Below, one piece after another: positions 28,242 to 37,169 of a DNA stretch of 64,000 bases (within the stretch, counting starts at the first letter, position 1; each line of letters begins with the position of its first letter). This stretch comes from JAJXWB01 sp037044955. Its GTDB lineage: Bacteria > Pseudomonadota > Alphaproteobacteria > Rhizobiales > Beijerinckiaceae. The notes beneath the pieces were generated by a model. It did no database searches and was not told where the DNA came from. It saw only the letters and a program-made list of their open reading frames with translations. The stretch lies in assembly GCA_037044955.1 (NCBI GenBank), contig JBAOHX010000009.1, positions 62,001 through 126,000 on the forward strand, in the 5' to 3' direction. The position numbers were made by a program, and so were the translations under genes.

Positions 28242-28671
28242 TCAATCCATCTCCCCGAACTCTTTCCCCGCCGCCGCAGGCGCCAGCCGCAGCAGCCGCG
28301 AATCCTCCACCGCCGCCTGCCGGTGCTTCACCGCCTCGCGGTAGGCGGGGTCGCGCAGCATGGTCACGAAAGCCTGCACATCGGGGTATTCGGCGATGAA
28401 GGCGACGTCCCATTGCTCGCTGTCCTGCGGGCCGATCAGCATCAGCTCGGGCTTGCCGAGCCATACCTGCTTGCCGCCGAGCGCGCGGAACACCGGCCCG
28501 CTTTCGCGCGCATAGGACTTGTAGGCTTCGGCGCCGGAGACGTCGCGGCCGTCCGGGATAGGCGGCCTTCTTGCGGAACTTCACGAGGTTGAGCATGTGG
28601 ATCGGCCCGGGCCGGTCCATTTCGCGGAATTTCGCAAAAATCTCTTTCGTCGGGTCGAGATAGTCCGTCAC
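28242..28671 (-). CDS. DUF1330-like protein (frame broken)
   Basis: Ferredoxin-like-fold protein resembling DUF1330/NIPSNAP-type proteins, function unknown. N-terminal MDRPGPIHMLNLVKFRKKAA and later EQWDVAFIAEYPDVQAFVTM, then LRDPAYREAVKHRQAAVEDS, are typical. One extra G near 28553 breaks the frame after AAYP; repaired, it continues DGRDVSGAEAYKSYARESGP, giving about 142 residues. Its start ATG overlaps the stop of the upstream TMEM175-like gene (ATGA), so the two are coupled. Confidence 0.78.
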
Positions 28672-29252
28672 TCTTCCACCTCCGCGAGCGCGCGTTCGAT
28701 CCGCCTGTCCGGCACGAGCCAGACCAGCGCGACGGCGACATAGATGAGATTTGACACCAGCGGCGCGATGAAGGCGAGGCCGATCGCGCTCGCGTAGAGC
28801 ATCCAGGAAACCTTGCCCTTCACGTCACTGCCGACGGCGCGCGAAAGCAGCGAATCCGGCCCCTGCGCCCGCACGATCACGCCCTGCAGCAGCACATAGG
28901 CGACGGCCGGGCCGAGCAGGGCGACGCCATAGAGCGCCGTCGGCCACTTCGAGAAATGATTCTCGCCGAGCCAGGCGGTGGCGAAGGGAATGAGCGACAA
29001 CCAGAACAGGAGGTGCATGTTCGCCCACAGGATCGCGCCGTTCACGCGGGCCACGGTGGCGAGCATGTGGTGGTGGTTGTTCCAGTAGATCGCCACGTAG
29101 ACGAAGCTCAGGACATAGCTGAGGAAGGCCGGGATCAGCTTGACGAGATCGCCGGGCTCGCCGCCGTGCGGCGCCTTCAGCTCCAGCACCATGATGGTGA
29201 TGATGATGGCGATCACGCCGTCCGAAAAGGCCGCAAGCCGTTCCTTTTCCAA
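28668..29252 (-). CDS. TMEM175-like (DUF1211) membrane protein, possible potassium channel
   Basis: About 194 residues with six hydrophobic helices. The N-terminal RLAAFSDGVIAIIITIMVLE contains the FSDG signature of bacterial TMEM175 proteins, characterised in other organisms as potassium channels; a channel role here is inference. The start is TTG (LEKERLAAFSDG), with AGGCGA upstream and no better ATG. The stop overlaps the start of the DUF1330-like gene (ATGA), forming a two-gene unit divergent from yajC. Confidence 0.8.
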   Translation of the reverse strand: MEKERLAAFSDGVIAIIITIMVLELKAPHGGEPGDLVKLIPAFLSYVLSFVYVAIYWNNHHHMLATVARVNGAILWANMHLLFWLSLIPFATAWLGENHFSKWPTALYGVALLGPAVAYVLLQGVIVRAQGPDSLLSRAVGSDVKGKVSWMLYASAIGLAFIAPLVSNLIYVAVALVWLVPDRRIERALAEVEE

Positions 29253-29405
29253 TGATTCGCCTCGTTTTGGAGCCTGGATGGGCGCCGATGCTAGCTTGGG
29301 CGCGCTTTCAGGCCAATTCGGCCCGCGCGCCATTGCCTTGCACGGGCTTCTGGCTATAGTCCGCCCGCAATTTCCGGCCGCTTCGGCCCATTTCACGGGA
29401 CGCCC

Positions 29406-29759
29406 ATGAACTTCATCACCCCCGCCTTCGCCCAGGCCGCCTCCGGCGGCGGTTCTGCCGGCGGCGCAGAAATGCTGATGCAGATGGCGCCTTTCGCCAT
29501 CATCCTGGTCATCATGTATTTCCTCATCATCCGGCCGCAGCAGAAGCGCTCCAAGGAGACGCAGGACATGCTGGGCGGCATCCGCCGCGGCGATACGGTC
29601 GTCACGGCCGGCGGCATCATCGGCAAGGTCACGAAAGTGACCGACGCCGCCGAAGTCGAGGTCGAGATCGCCCCCAACGTCAAGGTGCGCGTGGCGCGCG
29701 CCATGATCGCCGACGTGCGCGCCAAGGGCGAGCCGGTGAAGGATACGGCGGCGTCCTGA
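29406..29759 (+). CDS. yajC: YajC, Sec translocase accessory subunit
   Basis: 117-residue single-helix membrane protein associated with SecDF. The helix (FAIILVIMYFLIIRPQQKRS) with the conserved RPQQKR, and the following GIRRGDTVVTAGGIIGKV beta domain, are diagnostic. First gene of yajC-secD-secF; secD starts 25 bases downstream. This order is conserved in alphaproteobacteria. Confidence 0.95.
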   Translation: MNFITPAFAQAASGGGSAGGAEMLMQMAPFAIILVIMYFLIIRPQQKRSKETQDMLGGIRRGDTVVTAGGIIGKVTKVTDAAEVEVEIAPNVKVRVARAMIADVRAKGEPVKDTAAS

Positions 29760-29783
29760 CGGACCCGCGAACGAACGAGACCC

Positions 29784-31377
29784 ATGCTGCGCTTCGCTCC
29801 CTGGAAGGTCGCTTCCATCGTCGGCATGACGCTGATCGCGCTGCTGATCGTGATTCCCTCGATGCTTTCGCCGGCCGCGCGCAGCGCGTTGCAGGCGCGC
29901 ATGCCCTCGTGGCTGCCGGCCAAGACCATCACGCTCGGCCTCGACCTGCAGGGCGGCTCGCACATCCTGCTGGAAGTGGACGCGCCGGCTGTGGTGCGCA
30001 CGCAGGTCGAGAACCTGCGCGACGACGTGCGCCGCATCCTGCGCGAGGAGCGCATCGGCATCACCGGCGGCATCGCCATGCAGCAACGCGGCGTGCAGTT
30101 CCGGCTGTCCAATCCCGCCGACGCCGAAAAGGCGCTGCCGAAGGTGCGCGCCCTCGGCCAGCGTTCCGGCGCGGCCCTGCTCGGCGCGGCCGGCGCGGCC
30201 TCGATCGACGTCAACGCCACCGAGGGCGGCGTCGTGCAGGTGACGGTCACCGAGGCCGGCGTGCAGGACAAGGTGCGCCGCGCGGTCGACCAGTCGATCG
30301 AAGTGCTCCGTCGCCGCATCGACGGCTCCGGCATGAAGGAGCCGACCATCCAGCGCCAGGGCGCCGACCGCATTCTCGTGCAGGTGCCGGGCCTACAGGA
30401 CCCGCAGCAGCTCAAGGACCTGCTCGGCACGACCGCCAAGCTGGAGTTCCGCCTCGTCGGCCAGCCCGGCGACAATCCCGCCGACATCGAGGAACTCGAG
30501 CAGACCGAGGGCGGCAAGCTGCCGGTCGAGAAGCAGGTGATGGTGCAGGGCGAGGACCTGACCGACGCCCAGCCCGGCTTCGACCAGCGCAACGGCGAGC
30601 CGGTCGTCAATTTCCGCTTCAACCTGCGCGGCGGCCAGAAATTTGCGGAAGTCACCACGCGCAACGTCGGCAAGCCCTTCGCCATCGTGCTCGACAACAA
30701 GGTGATCTCCGCGCCGCGCATCATCTCGCCGATCACCGGCGGCTCCGGCCAGATTTCCGGCCGCTTCACGGTCGAGCAGGCCAACAACCTCGCCATCCTG
30801 CTGCGCGCCGGCGCGCTGCCGGCCAAGCTCACCACCATCGAGGAGCGCACGGTCGGGCCGGGCCTCGGCCAGGATTTCGATCGACGCCGGCGAGCGCGCC
30901 TCCTATGTCGGCGCGGCGCTGGTCGTGATCTACATGCTCGTCACCTACGGCGTGTTCGGCATATTCGCGAATATCGCGCTGTTCGTGCACATCCTCTTCA
31001 TCTTCGCCGCGCTGGTGCTGCTCGGCGCGACGCTGACCTTGCCCGGCATTGCCGGCATCGTCTTCACCATCGGCATGGCGGTCGACTCGAACGTGCTGAT
31101 CTACGAGCGCATCCGCGAGGAAAACCACATGGGCCGCTCGATCCTGTCGTCGCTGGACGCGGGCTTCAAGCGCGCCTTCGGCACGATCGTGGACTCCAAC
31201 GTCACCATGTTCGTGGCCGCCGTCATTCTCTATTTCCTCGGCTCGGGTCCGGTGCGCGGCTTCGCCGTGTCGCTGGGGCTCGGCATCCTCACCACCATCG
31301 TCACCGCCGTCACCATGACGCGCATGATGATCGCGGTGTGGTACCGCTTCGCGCGGCCGACCAAGCTGCCGATCTGA
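29784..31377 (+). CDS. secD: SecD, preprotein export subunit (frame broken)
   Basis: Proton-driven export accessory factor. First helix near residue 15, then GLDLQGGSHILLEVDAPAVV, a large periplasmic P1 domain, and a five-helix C-terminal block (GIAGIVFTIGMAVDSNVLIY, then ERIREENHMGRSILSSLDAG). An extra T near 30876 breaks the frame between GPGLGQD and SIDAGERASYVGAAL. Repaired length is about 530, normal. The RND-like membrane domain lies entirely after the break, so an intact gene is expected in the living cell. secF follows 17 bases later. Confidence 0.94.
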
Positions 31378-31393
31378 GCGGGGAGACGAAACC

Positions 31394-32350
31394 ATGAAGC
31401 TCCTGCGCCTCACGCCCGAGAACACCAAATTCCCGTTCATGCGGTTCCGCCGCGTGAGCTATCCGTTCTCGGCCTTCCTCTCGATCTGCTCCGTCCTGAT
31501 GTTCGTGTTCTGGGGCATGAACTTCGGCATCGATTTCGCCGGCGGCACGCTGATGGAGCTGCGCGCCAAGAACGGCACGGCCGACATCGCGCTCCTGCGC
31601 AACCTCGCCGAGCACCTCGGCGTCGGCGAGGTGGGCGTGCAGTCCTTCGGCAACAAGTCGGACGTCACGCTGCGCTTCGGCGTGCAGCCCGGCGGCGACG
31701 CCAAGCAGGCCGCCGCCGTCGACAAGGTGAAGACGGCCATCTCCGACGGCTACGAAATCCGCCGCGTGGAAACGGTCGGTCCGAGCGTCTCGGCCGAACT
31801 CGTGCAGTCCGGCACGCTCGGCGTCGTGCTCTCGATCATCGCGGTTCTGGCCTACCTCTGGTTTCGCTTCGAATGGCAATTCGCCATATCGGCCGTCATC
31901 GCGACCATGCACGATCTTCTGTTGACGGTCGGCTTCTTCTCGCTGACGCAGCTCGAATTCAACACGACCTCGATCGCGGCGATTCTCACCATCGTCGGCT
32001 ATTCGCTGAACGAAACCGTCGTCGTGCTCGACCGCATCCGGGAAATGATGCGCAAGTACAAGAAAATGCCGACCGACCAGTTGATCGACATCTCGATCAA
32101 CGCCGTTCTGCCGCGCACGCTGATGACGGCGACGACGGTTCTGCTCGCGTTGTTCGCGCTGGTCATCTTCGGCGGCCAGGTCATCCGCTCCTTCTCGCTG
32201 GCGATGACCTGGGGCGTGTGCGTGGCGGTCTATTCCTCGATCTTCATCTGTTCGCCGATGATGATCTATCTGGGCCTGCGCACCGAAGGCGGCGCGCGCG
32301 CGGAGGCGGGCGGCGCCAGGGACGAGGCGGCGGCCGAAGCGGCGCGGTGA
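31394..32350 (+). CDS. secF: SecF, preprotein export subunit
   Basis: Partner of SecD in the Sec accessory complex. 318 residues with six helices: ICSVLMFVFWGMNFGIDFAG early, then EFNTTSIAAILTIVGYSLNE and TVVVLDRIREMMR, and VLPRTLMTATTVLLALFALV near the end. The C-terminal ~25 residues are Ala/Glu/Gly rich and variable. Frame intact. A toxin-antitoxin pair begins about 40 bases after its stop. Confidence 0.95.
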   Translation: MKLLRLTPENTKFPFMRFRRVSYPFSAFLSICSVLMFVFWGMNFGIDFAGGTLMELRAKNGTADIALLRNLAEHLGVGEVGVQSFGNKSDVTLRFGVQPGGDAKQAAAVDKVKTAISDGYEIRRVETVGPSVSAELVQSGTLGVVLSIIAVLAYLWFRFEWQFAISAVIATMHDLLLTVGFFSLTQLEFNTTSIAAILTIVGYSLNETVVVLDRIREMMRKYKKMPTDQLIDISINAVLPRTLMTATTVLLALFALVIFGGQVIRSFSLAMTWGVCVAVYSSIFICSPMMIYLGLRTEGGARAEAGGARDEAAAEAAR

Positions 32351-32389
32351 GAGCGTGACGGACGACCGCTTTCCCGCTAGTCTTTGCGG

Positions 32390-32620
32390 ATGACCAGGCT
32401 ATTGGACAAGGCCGTCGAGGCGGTGCGTCGTCTGCCGAACGACGATCAGGACGATATCGCCCGCGCCATGCTGCAACTCGCTCGCGCCGACGATGTGGAA
32501 CTCGAGGCCATCGATCCTGCGCATCTCGCTGCAGTTTTGGAAGGGCTCGCCGAAGCCCGCGCCGGCAAGTTTGCCTCCGCTGCAGACGTTGAGGCTGCTT
32601 TTCGTCGCTTCGCTCCGTGA
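32390..32620 (+). CDS. Antitoxin of a RelE/ParE-type pair
   Basis: 76 residues, mostly helical, acidic: LPNDDQDDIARAMLQLAR and FASAADVEAAFRRF. It directly precedes a ParE/RelE-like toxin with a four-base stop/start overlap (GTGA), the usual antitoxin-first arrangement. The family of the antitoxin itself is not clear. ATG at 32390 is preferred over a TTG two codons upstream. It lies inside an otherwise conserved secF-Mth938-like order. Confidence 0.75.
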   Translation: MTRLLDKAVEAVRRLPNDDQDDIARAMLQLARADDVELEAIDPAHLAAVLEGLAEARAGKFASAADVEAAFRRFAP

Positions 32621-32913
32621 AACTGCTGTTCACGCCGCAGGCGACGCGCGATCTCGGCGAGATCGCCGACTACGTTCACGAAAATAGTCCTGCGAGCGCC
32701 CTGCGTATTCGGACCTCAATCCTCGACGCCCTGACCAATGCGCTGGCTTTTCCGCAAATCGGCAGGCCCCAGAAGGCGGCCGGCGTCCGCAAGCTGGTCG
32801 CGCCTCGCTACGGCTATCTCATCTACTACGTTGTCGACCAGTCGGCGGCCGCTGTCGTCGTGCTCAGCGTGCAGCATCCCGCACGGGAAAGAGAGCATGA
32901 GGACAAAGAATGA
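32617..32913 (+). CDS. RelE/ParE superfamily toxin
   Basis: 98 residues, GTG start overlapping the antitoxin stop. Fold features: KLLFTPQATRDLGEIADYVH, SALRIRTSILDALTNAL, FPQIGRPQKAAGVRKLVAP and YGYLIYYVVDQSAAAVVVLS, then VQHPARERE with the basic C-terminal residues typical of ParE/RelE. Whether it attacks gyrase or mRNA cannot be told. Its stop overlaps the start of the downstream Mth938-like gene (ATGA), so it has been fitted tightly into the operon. Confidence 0.85.
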   Translation: MKLLFTPQATRDLGEIADYVHENSPASALRIRTSILDALTNALAFPQIGRPQKAAGVRKLVAPRYGYLIYYVVDQSAAAVVVLSVQHPAREREHEDKE

Positions 32914-33293
32914 CTGACGACCGCCCCGCCGGCTTCCTGCCCGGACGCCACGCCATCGACGCCTATGGCGAAGGCGGCTTCAAGTTCGGCGGCATGTCGC
33001 ATCGCGGTTCGCTGCTGGCGCTGCCGTCAGGGCTCTATGCCTGGGACGTCGCTAATCCTGCCGCCATCGACGAGGCGTCGCTCGCCCGCGTCCTTTCCGA
33101 GGCGCCCGGCGCCGTCGAACACCTGCTCGTCGGCACGGGCCTCGATCTGGCGCCGCTCGCGCCCGCGCTCGTCCAGCGCCTGCGGGCGCTCAAAATTGTC
33201 GTCGAGCCTATGGCCACCGGCGCTGCGGCGCGTACATACAACATCCTGATGAACGAGGGGCGGCGCGTCGCCGCCGCGCTCATCGCCGTATGA
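32910..33293 (+). CDS. Mth938-like domain protein (NDUFAF3-like)
   Basis: 127 residues of the Mth938/DUF498 family, homologous to the mitochondrial complex I assembly factor NDUFAF3. Signature: INAYGEGGFKFGG-type segment (here AIDAYGEGGFKFGGMSHRGS), LLVGTGLDLAPLAPALVQ and ARTYNILMNEGRRVAAALIA. Bacterial role not established by sequence; complex I assembly is an inference from mitochondrial homologs. Start overlaps the toxin stop. The next gene is NDUFAF6-like, 19 bases downstream. Confidence 0.85.
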   Translation: MTDDRPAGFLPGRHAIDAYGEGGFKFGGMSHRGSLLALPSGLYAWDVANPAAIDEASLARVLSEAPGAVEHLLVGTGLDLAPLAPALVQRLRALKIVVEPMATGAAARTYNILMNEGRRVAAALIAV

Positions 33294-33312
33294 CGCGCCA
33301 ACCCCGGACCCG

Positions 33313-34218
33313 ATGACCGACGCAGCCGCCAACGATCGCGCCGCCGCCCCCGCCGCGGAAAATCGCGCGCGCGCAATGGCGGACAATTACGCCCATTGCG
33401 AACAGCTCCTGCGCGCGCACGACCGCGACCGCTGGCTTGCCTGCATGTTCGCGCCCGCCGCGCTGCGGCCGCGCCTGCACGCGCTCTACGCCTTCAGCCT
33501 GGAGATCGCGCGTATCCGCGAGACCGTGTCCGATCCCATGCCCGGCGAAATCCGCATGCAATGGTGGGTCGACGCCATCGAGGGCGAGACGCGCGGCGAC
33601 GTGCGCGCCCACCCCGTCGCCGCCGCGCTGATCGACACGGTCCGCGCGCTCAGCCTGCCACGCACCGCCTTGACCGACCTGATCGAGGCCCGCCGCTTCG
33701 ACCTCTACGACGAGCCCGTCGGCGACGTGAAGGAACTGGAGGCCTATTGCGGCCGCACCGCCTCCTCGCTGTTTCGCCTCGCCTCGATCATCCTTGCCGA
33801 GGGCGGCGAGCCCGGCGGCGCGGACGCGGCGGGCTATGCTGGCGTGGCCTATGCGCTGACCGGCCTCATGCGGTCGTTTCCGTGGCTCGCCGCGCGCGGC
33901 CAGATCTACGTGCCCGCCGAAATGCTCGAACGGCACGGGGTCACGCCCGCCGCCGCGCTCATCCGGCCGGCCAAGCCGGGCCTCATCGCCGCGCTCGCCG
34001 ATCTGCGCGCGCTCGCGCGGCGTCGTCATGGCGAGGCGCTGGCGGCGCTTTCGGGCGTCGCCCCTCCGGCGCGCGCCGCCTTCGCGCCGCTCGCCTGCGC
34101 GCCGCTCTATCTCGCGGCCATGGAGCGGGCGGACTATCAGCCGTTTTCCAGCCGCATCGACGTCGCGCAATGGCGCCGGCAATGGGCGATCTGGCGGTTT
34201 TCGCGCAGATATCGCTGA
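33313..34218 (+). CDS. Squalene/phytoene synthase-like protein (NDUFAF6-like)
   Basis: 301 residues of the squalene/phytoene synthase fold, closest in type to the branch that includes mitochondrial complex I assembly factor NDUFAF6. Segments: DRDRWLACMFAPAALRPRLH, ALYAFSLEIARIRETVSDPM, EIRMQWWVDAIEGETRG, and LEAYCGRTASSLFRLASII. The paired Asp-rich DxxxD motifs needed by true phytoene synthases are not obvious. No carotenoid genes are nearby. Adjacent to the NDUFAF3-like gene, so a shared role is likely. Confidence 0.8.
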   Translation: MTDAAANDRAAAPAAENRARAMADNYAHCEQLLRAHDRDRWLACMFAPAALRPRLHALYAFSLEIARIRETVSDPMPGEIRMQWWVDAIEGETRGDVRAHPVAAALIDTVRALSLPRTALTDLIEARRFDLYDEPVGDVKELEAYCGRTASSLFRLASIILAEGGEPGGADAAGYAGVAYALTGLMRSFPWLAARGQIYVPAEMLERHGVTPAAALIRPAKPGLIAALADLRALARRRHGEALAALSGVAPPARAAFAPLACAPLYLAAMERADYQPFSSRIDVAQWRRQWAIWRFSRRYR

Positions 34219-34221
34219 CCT

Positions 34222-36606
34222 TCAGGGCAGGACCCGCAGGTTCTCGTCGGTCATCGCTGTCAGCAGCAGCCGCCCGTCCGCGCCTAAGCGGAACTGCCCG
34301 TATTTCGCCTTGGCGAAATCGTCGGCGCGGCCCTCCTCGAAGAAATAGGCGTCGGCGCCGACGAACCAGCGGCGCGACTTCCGCCGCAGCTTCACGACGA
34401 TCTGGTTCGCTTCCGGCTTTACGCTGGCGTCGGCGAGCCCCTGGATTTTCGCGATCGAGCGGGCGTCGACATCGGCCAGCGCCAGAACCTCGCCGTTGAT
34501 GTCGCGCGGCGCCGGCAGGCGGTCGACGTCGAAGGCGACCGCCATGTAGTCGCCCTGGATGAGCGAGCGCGGATCGACCGGGCGCAGCGCGATATAGACG
34601 ACGCGGCCGTTGGCGAGCGTGTCTTCCGCGCTGCGCACGGCGGTCCCGCCGACGGCGGCTGTCGCGACCGTTCCGAGCCCGATCAGCGCGACCGCCGCCG
34701 GCCCGAAGGCGCGGGGTAGCGCTACGCCGTCCGCGCGCCTGCGCGTCAGAAACACCACGGCGCCGAGCGCGAGGCCGAGCGCCATCAGCACATAGGCCTT
34801 CTGCGTCAGCGGCCAGCTCAGCGCGTAATAGAAGGCGCTGATGATCCACACGGCGGCGAGCGCGGCGGCGCCGGCGAGACTGCGCGAATGCGCGAGCGTG
34901 GCGCAGGCGAAGATCGCGATCGCGCCGCCGAGCGCCGGCGAGCGGAAGGTGAGCGCCACCATGACGGCGGCGACCGCAAAGCCGAGCGGCGTGCGCAGGT
35001 CGGCGCGCCGCGCCAGCAGAAGGCCCGCGCCCGCAAGCCCGAACGCCACGGAGGCGGCCTGCGCCGGGCCCGCCCACGCCTTGTGGAAGAATTCGGCGAT
35101 GTCGCCGAGTACGCCGGCGCCGGCGCTCGCCAGGAACGGCCGCCCCGCGACCATGATGAGCGCGAGCAGCCCGCCGGCGGTCCAGCCCGCGAAGAACAGT
35201 CGGGCGTCTTCGTCGAGCTTTGCGCCGAAGGCAGGCGCCGCCAGCCCCAAAGCGCCGGCGACAGCGGCGAGCGAGGTGAGCGCGACGGAGATCTCCAGAT
35301 GCGATATGGCGGTGCGCGCATAGATCGAGACCATGAGCGCCCACAGCGCCCAGAAGCCGAACAGCATCCGCATCCAGCGCGCCTTGACCGCGAAGCCGAC
35401 GCCGATCGCCAGCGCGGCGAGGATGAAGCCCGCGTCCTTCTCGAACCAGCGGACCAGCGCGTAGACCAGCAGCGCCGTCGAGACGCCGGACATGATGAGC
35501 CCGAACATCTGGCGGAAGCTGAACGGCTTGCCGCCGCGCATGATGAACACCGCCGGGATCAGCGTCACGACGCCGACCAGCCCCGCGCCGGACGGCGTAT
35601 CGAGCATGGAGCGGAACAGGATGCTGTAGACGGTCAGCACCGGCATGGTCGCGAGCATCGCGCCGAATCCGCTGAGCGCGGCCAGCGGCCATGATATTTT
35701 CGTCTCCAGATCCGCCGCTTCGCCCTTGTCGCGCTCGCCCTGTCCGTGGATCGCGCGCAGCAGCGCGACGCTGCCGAAGACGATGGCCGTCGACAGAACG
35801 GCGAGCGTCAGCGCGCCGCCAATCTCGAGCTTGTTTCGGAAGAAGGCCTTGTAGAGACGCGCGATCGCCAGCGCGTCGGCGCCCGCGACGGCCAGCGTCA
35901 CGACGCCGAATTCGAGGGGGCGCGCAAAGGCGAGGCCGCCGGCCGCCAGACACAGGACGAAGGCGGCCGCGACGAAGGCGGGGTCGCCGGTATTGTCGAA
36001 GCGGAACAGACCCTCGAAGCCGGTGACGGCGATCAGCGCGATCGCGCCCAGCGCCGCCAGCCGGAACGCCCAGGTCGTATCGCCGAGAAAGCGCTGCAGG
36101 CGGGCGTAGGGGCTCAGGACCGCCGCAACCGCCAGCGCCATCGCCCAGGCAGGCGCGAAATCGTCGAGACGCGCGCCGCCGCTTTCCTGCAACCGCCACA
36201 GCCCGATGGCGCCGCCGGCGACCAGCGTCCACAGGACCCAGACCACGTCATGGCGCGCGGCGACGGCGAAGGGCAGGGCGAGCGCGGCCCACAGCGCGAA
36301 CAATTGCCAGGCGTCCGCGCCGCTCGGATAGGTCTGGCCGATCAGCGCGAACAGGCCGCCGACGGCCGCGGTGGCGACGAGCAGGGCAGGCGCGCGGGCC
36401 CGGGGCAGCAGGGCGGCGGCCAGCGCGGACATCAGCAGGAGCGCAGCGACCAGTTCGAGCTTGGTCAGCCGGTGGAAATGCGACCAGTTGGCGGCGATCC
36501 AGCAGAAGACGCCGAAGGCGAAGAGCCCCGCCGCGCCGATAGCGGTCAGCGCGCGCAGCGTGGCGGCGGAAATCTGCGTCGGCGCGGTCTCGTCCTGAAG
36601 ATTCAT
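34222..36606 (-). CDS. Giant multispan protein: DUF2157, DUF4401 and GDYXXLXY domains
   Basis: 794 residues with roughly twenty hydrophobic helices. The N-terminal part (GVFCWIAANWSHFHRLTKLE) is DUF2157-like, the middle is DUF4401-like, and the C-terminal ~150 residues form a GDYXXLXY domain (SLIQGDYMAVAFDVDRLP; later FAKAKYGQFRLGADGR), expected outside the membrane. In many bacteria the DUF4401 and GDYXXLXY parts are separate neighbouring genes; here they appear joined. Function unknown. ATG at 36606 is chosen over one 27 bases upstream. Frame intact over 2.4 kb. Confidence 0.8.
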   Translation of the reverse strand: MNLQDETAPTQISAATLRALTAIGAAGLFAFGVFCWIAANWSHFHRLTKLELVAALLLMSALAAALLPRARAPALLVATAAVGGLFALIGQTYPSGADAWQLFALWAALALPFAVAARHDVVWVLWTLVAGGAIGLWRLQESGGARLDDFAPAWAMALAVAAVLSPYARLQRFLGDTTWAFRLAALGAIALIAVTGFEGLFRFDNTGDPAFVAAAFVLCLAAGGLAFARPLEFGVVTLAVAGADALAIARLYKAFFRNKLEIGGALTLAVLSTAIVFGSVALLRAIHGQGERDKGEAADLETKISWPLAALSGFGAMLATMPVLTVYSILFRSMLDTPSGAGLVGVVTLIPAVFIMRGGKPFSFRQMFGLIMSGVSTALLVYALVRWFEKDAGFILAALAIGVGFAVKARWMRMLFGFWALWALMVSIYARTAISHLEISVALTSLAAVAGALGLAAPAFGAKLDEDARLFFAGWTAGGLLALIMVAGRPFLASAGAGVLGDIAEFFHKAWAGPAQAASVAFGLAGAGLLLARRADLRTPLGFAVAAVMVALTFRSPALGGAIAIFACATLAHSRSLAGAAALAAVWIISAFYYALSWPLTQKAYVLMALGLALGAVVFLTRRRADGVALPRAFGPAAVALIGLGTVATAAVGGTAVRSAEDTLANGRVVYIALRPVDPRSLIQGDYMAVAFDVDRLPAPRDINGEVLALADVDARSIAKIQGLADASVKPEANQIVVKLRRKSRRWFVGADAYFFEEGRADDFAKAKYGQFRLGADGRLLLTAMTDENLRVLP

Positions 36607-36786
36607 GGCGGCCCCGATTCCGTTTCCCCGCATGGTGCGGAGAAAGTCCGCGCCTGTCGAATAGGGACGCCGGAGAGCGGATGCGGCGCCGTTTCGCACG
36701 TCGCCCAACGCCGACGCGCGCTCGCGGAATTGCAAAGCTACAGTCAGTTGCTAAGCTGACGGCGGGCAGGTCGGGAGGAGGATGGA

Positions 36787-37167
36787 ATGGCGAACGAAAA
36801 GGCCTTTGCAATCGCGACCCTGGCGGCCGCGACGTTTCTCATCGGCGTCGAGGCCGCGTCGGCGAGCTGCGTCGTGCGCGGCGGACGTTTCGATCCCGCG
36901 CAAAACGATTCCCATACCTGGGCCGCCGGGGTGACAGGCGGAACCTGCACCATAAACTTCCGCTCCCGCGGCAACATGGTCTTCACGGGAACGAGCGTGG
37001 TTTCGCGGCCATCCGGCGGTTCGATCGCCATGGCGGGCATGACTTCGGCGCAATACCAGGCGCGCGCCGGCTTCAAGGGCTCGGACAGCGTCGCCTTCAA
37101 GGTGTGCGGCTCGCATCGTGCGGGGTCGGGCTGCTCGACCATAACGGTGAATCTCGCCGTCCAGTAG
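36787..37167 (+). CDS. Small secreted protein with beta-rich body
   Basis: 126 residues with a signal peptide (MANEKAFAIATLAAATFLIG, cut near ASA). The mature part has four Cys (ASCVVRGG, GGTCTINF, FKVCGSHR, GSGCSTIT) and alternating polar/hydrophobic strands ending STITVNLAVQ, resembling an Ig-like beta sandwich. A strong GGGAGGAGG ribosome site precedes the ATG. No family recognised. Confidence 0.6.
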   Translation: MANEKAFAIATLAAATFLIGVEAASASCVVRGGRFDPAQNDSHTWAAGVTGGTCTINFRSRGNMVFTGTSVVSRPSGGSIAMAGMTSAQYQARAGFKGSDSVAFKVCGSHRAGSGCSTITVNLAVQ

Positions 37168-37169
37168 CC

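Noticed and set aside
33313..34218. Carotenoid or hopanoid biosynthesis locus
   Set aside because: No desaturase, cyclase or prenyl-transferase partner is nearby, and the context matches an NDUFAF6-like assembly role better.
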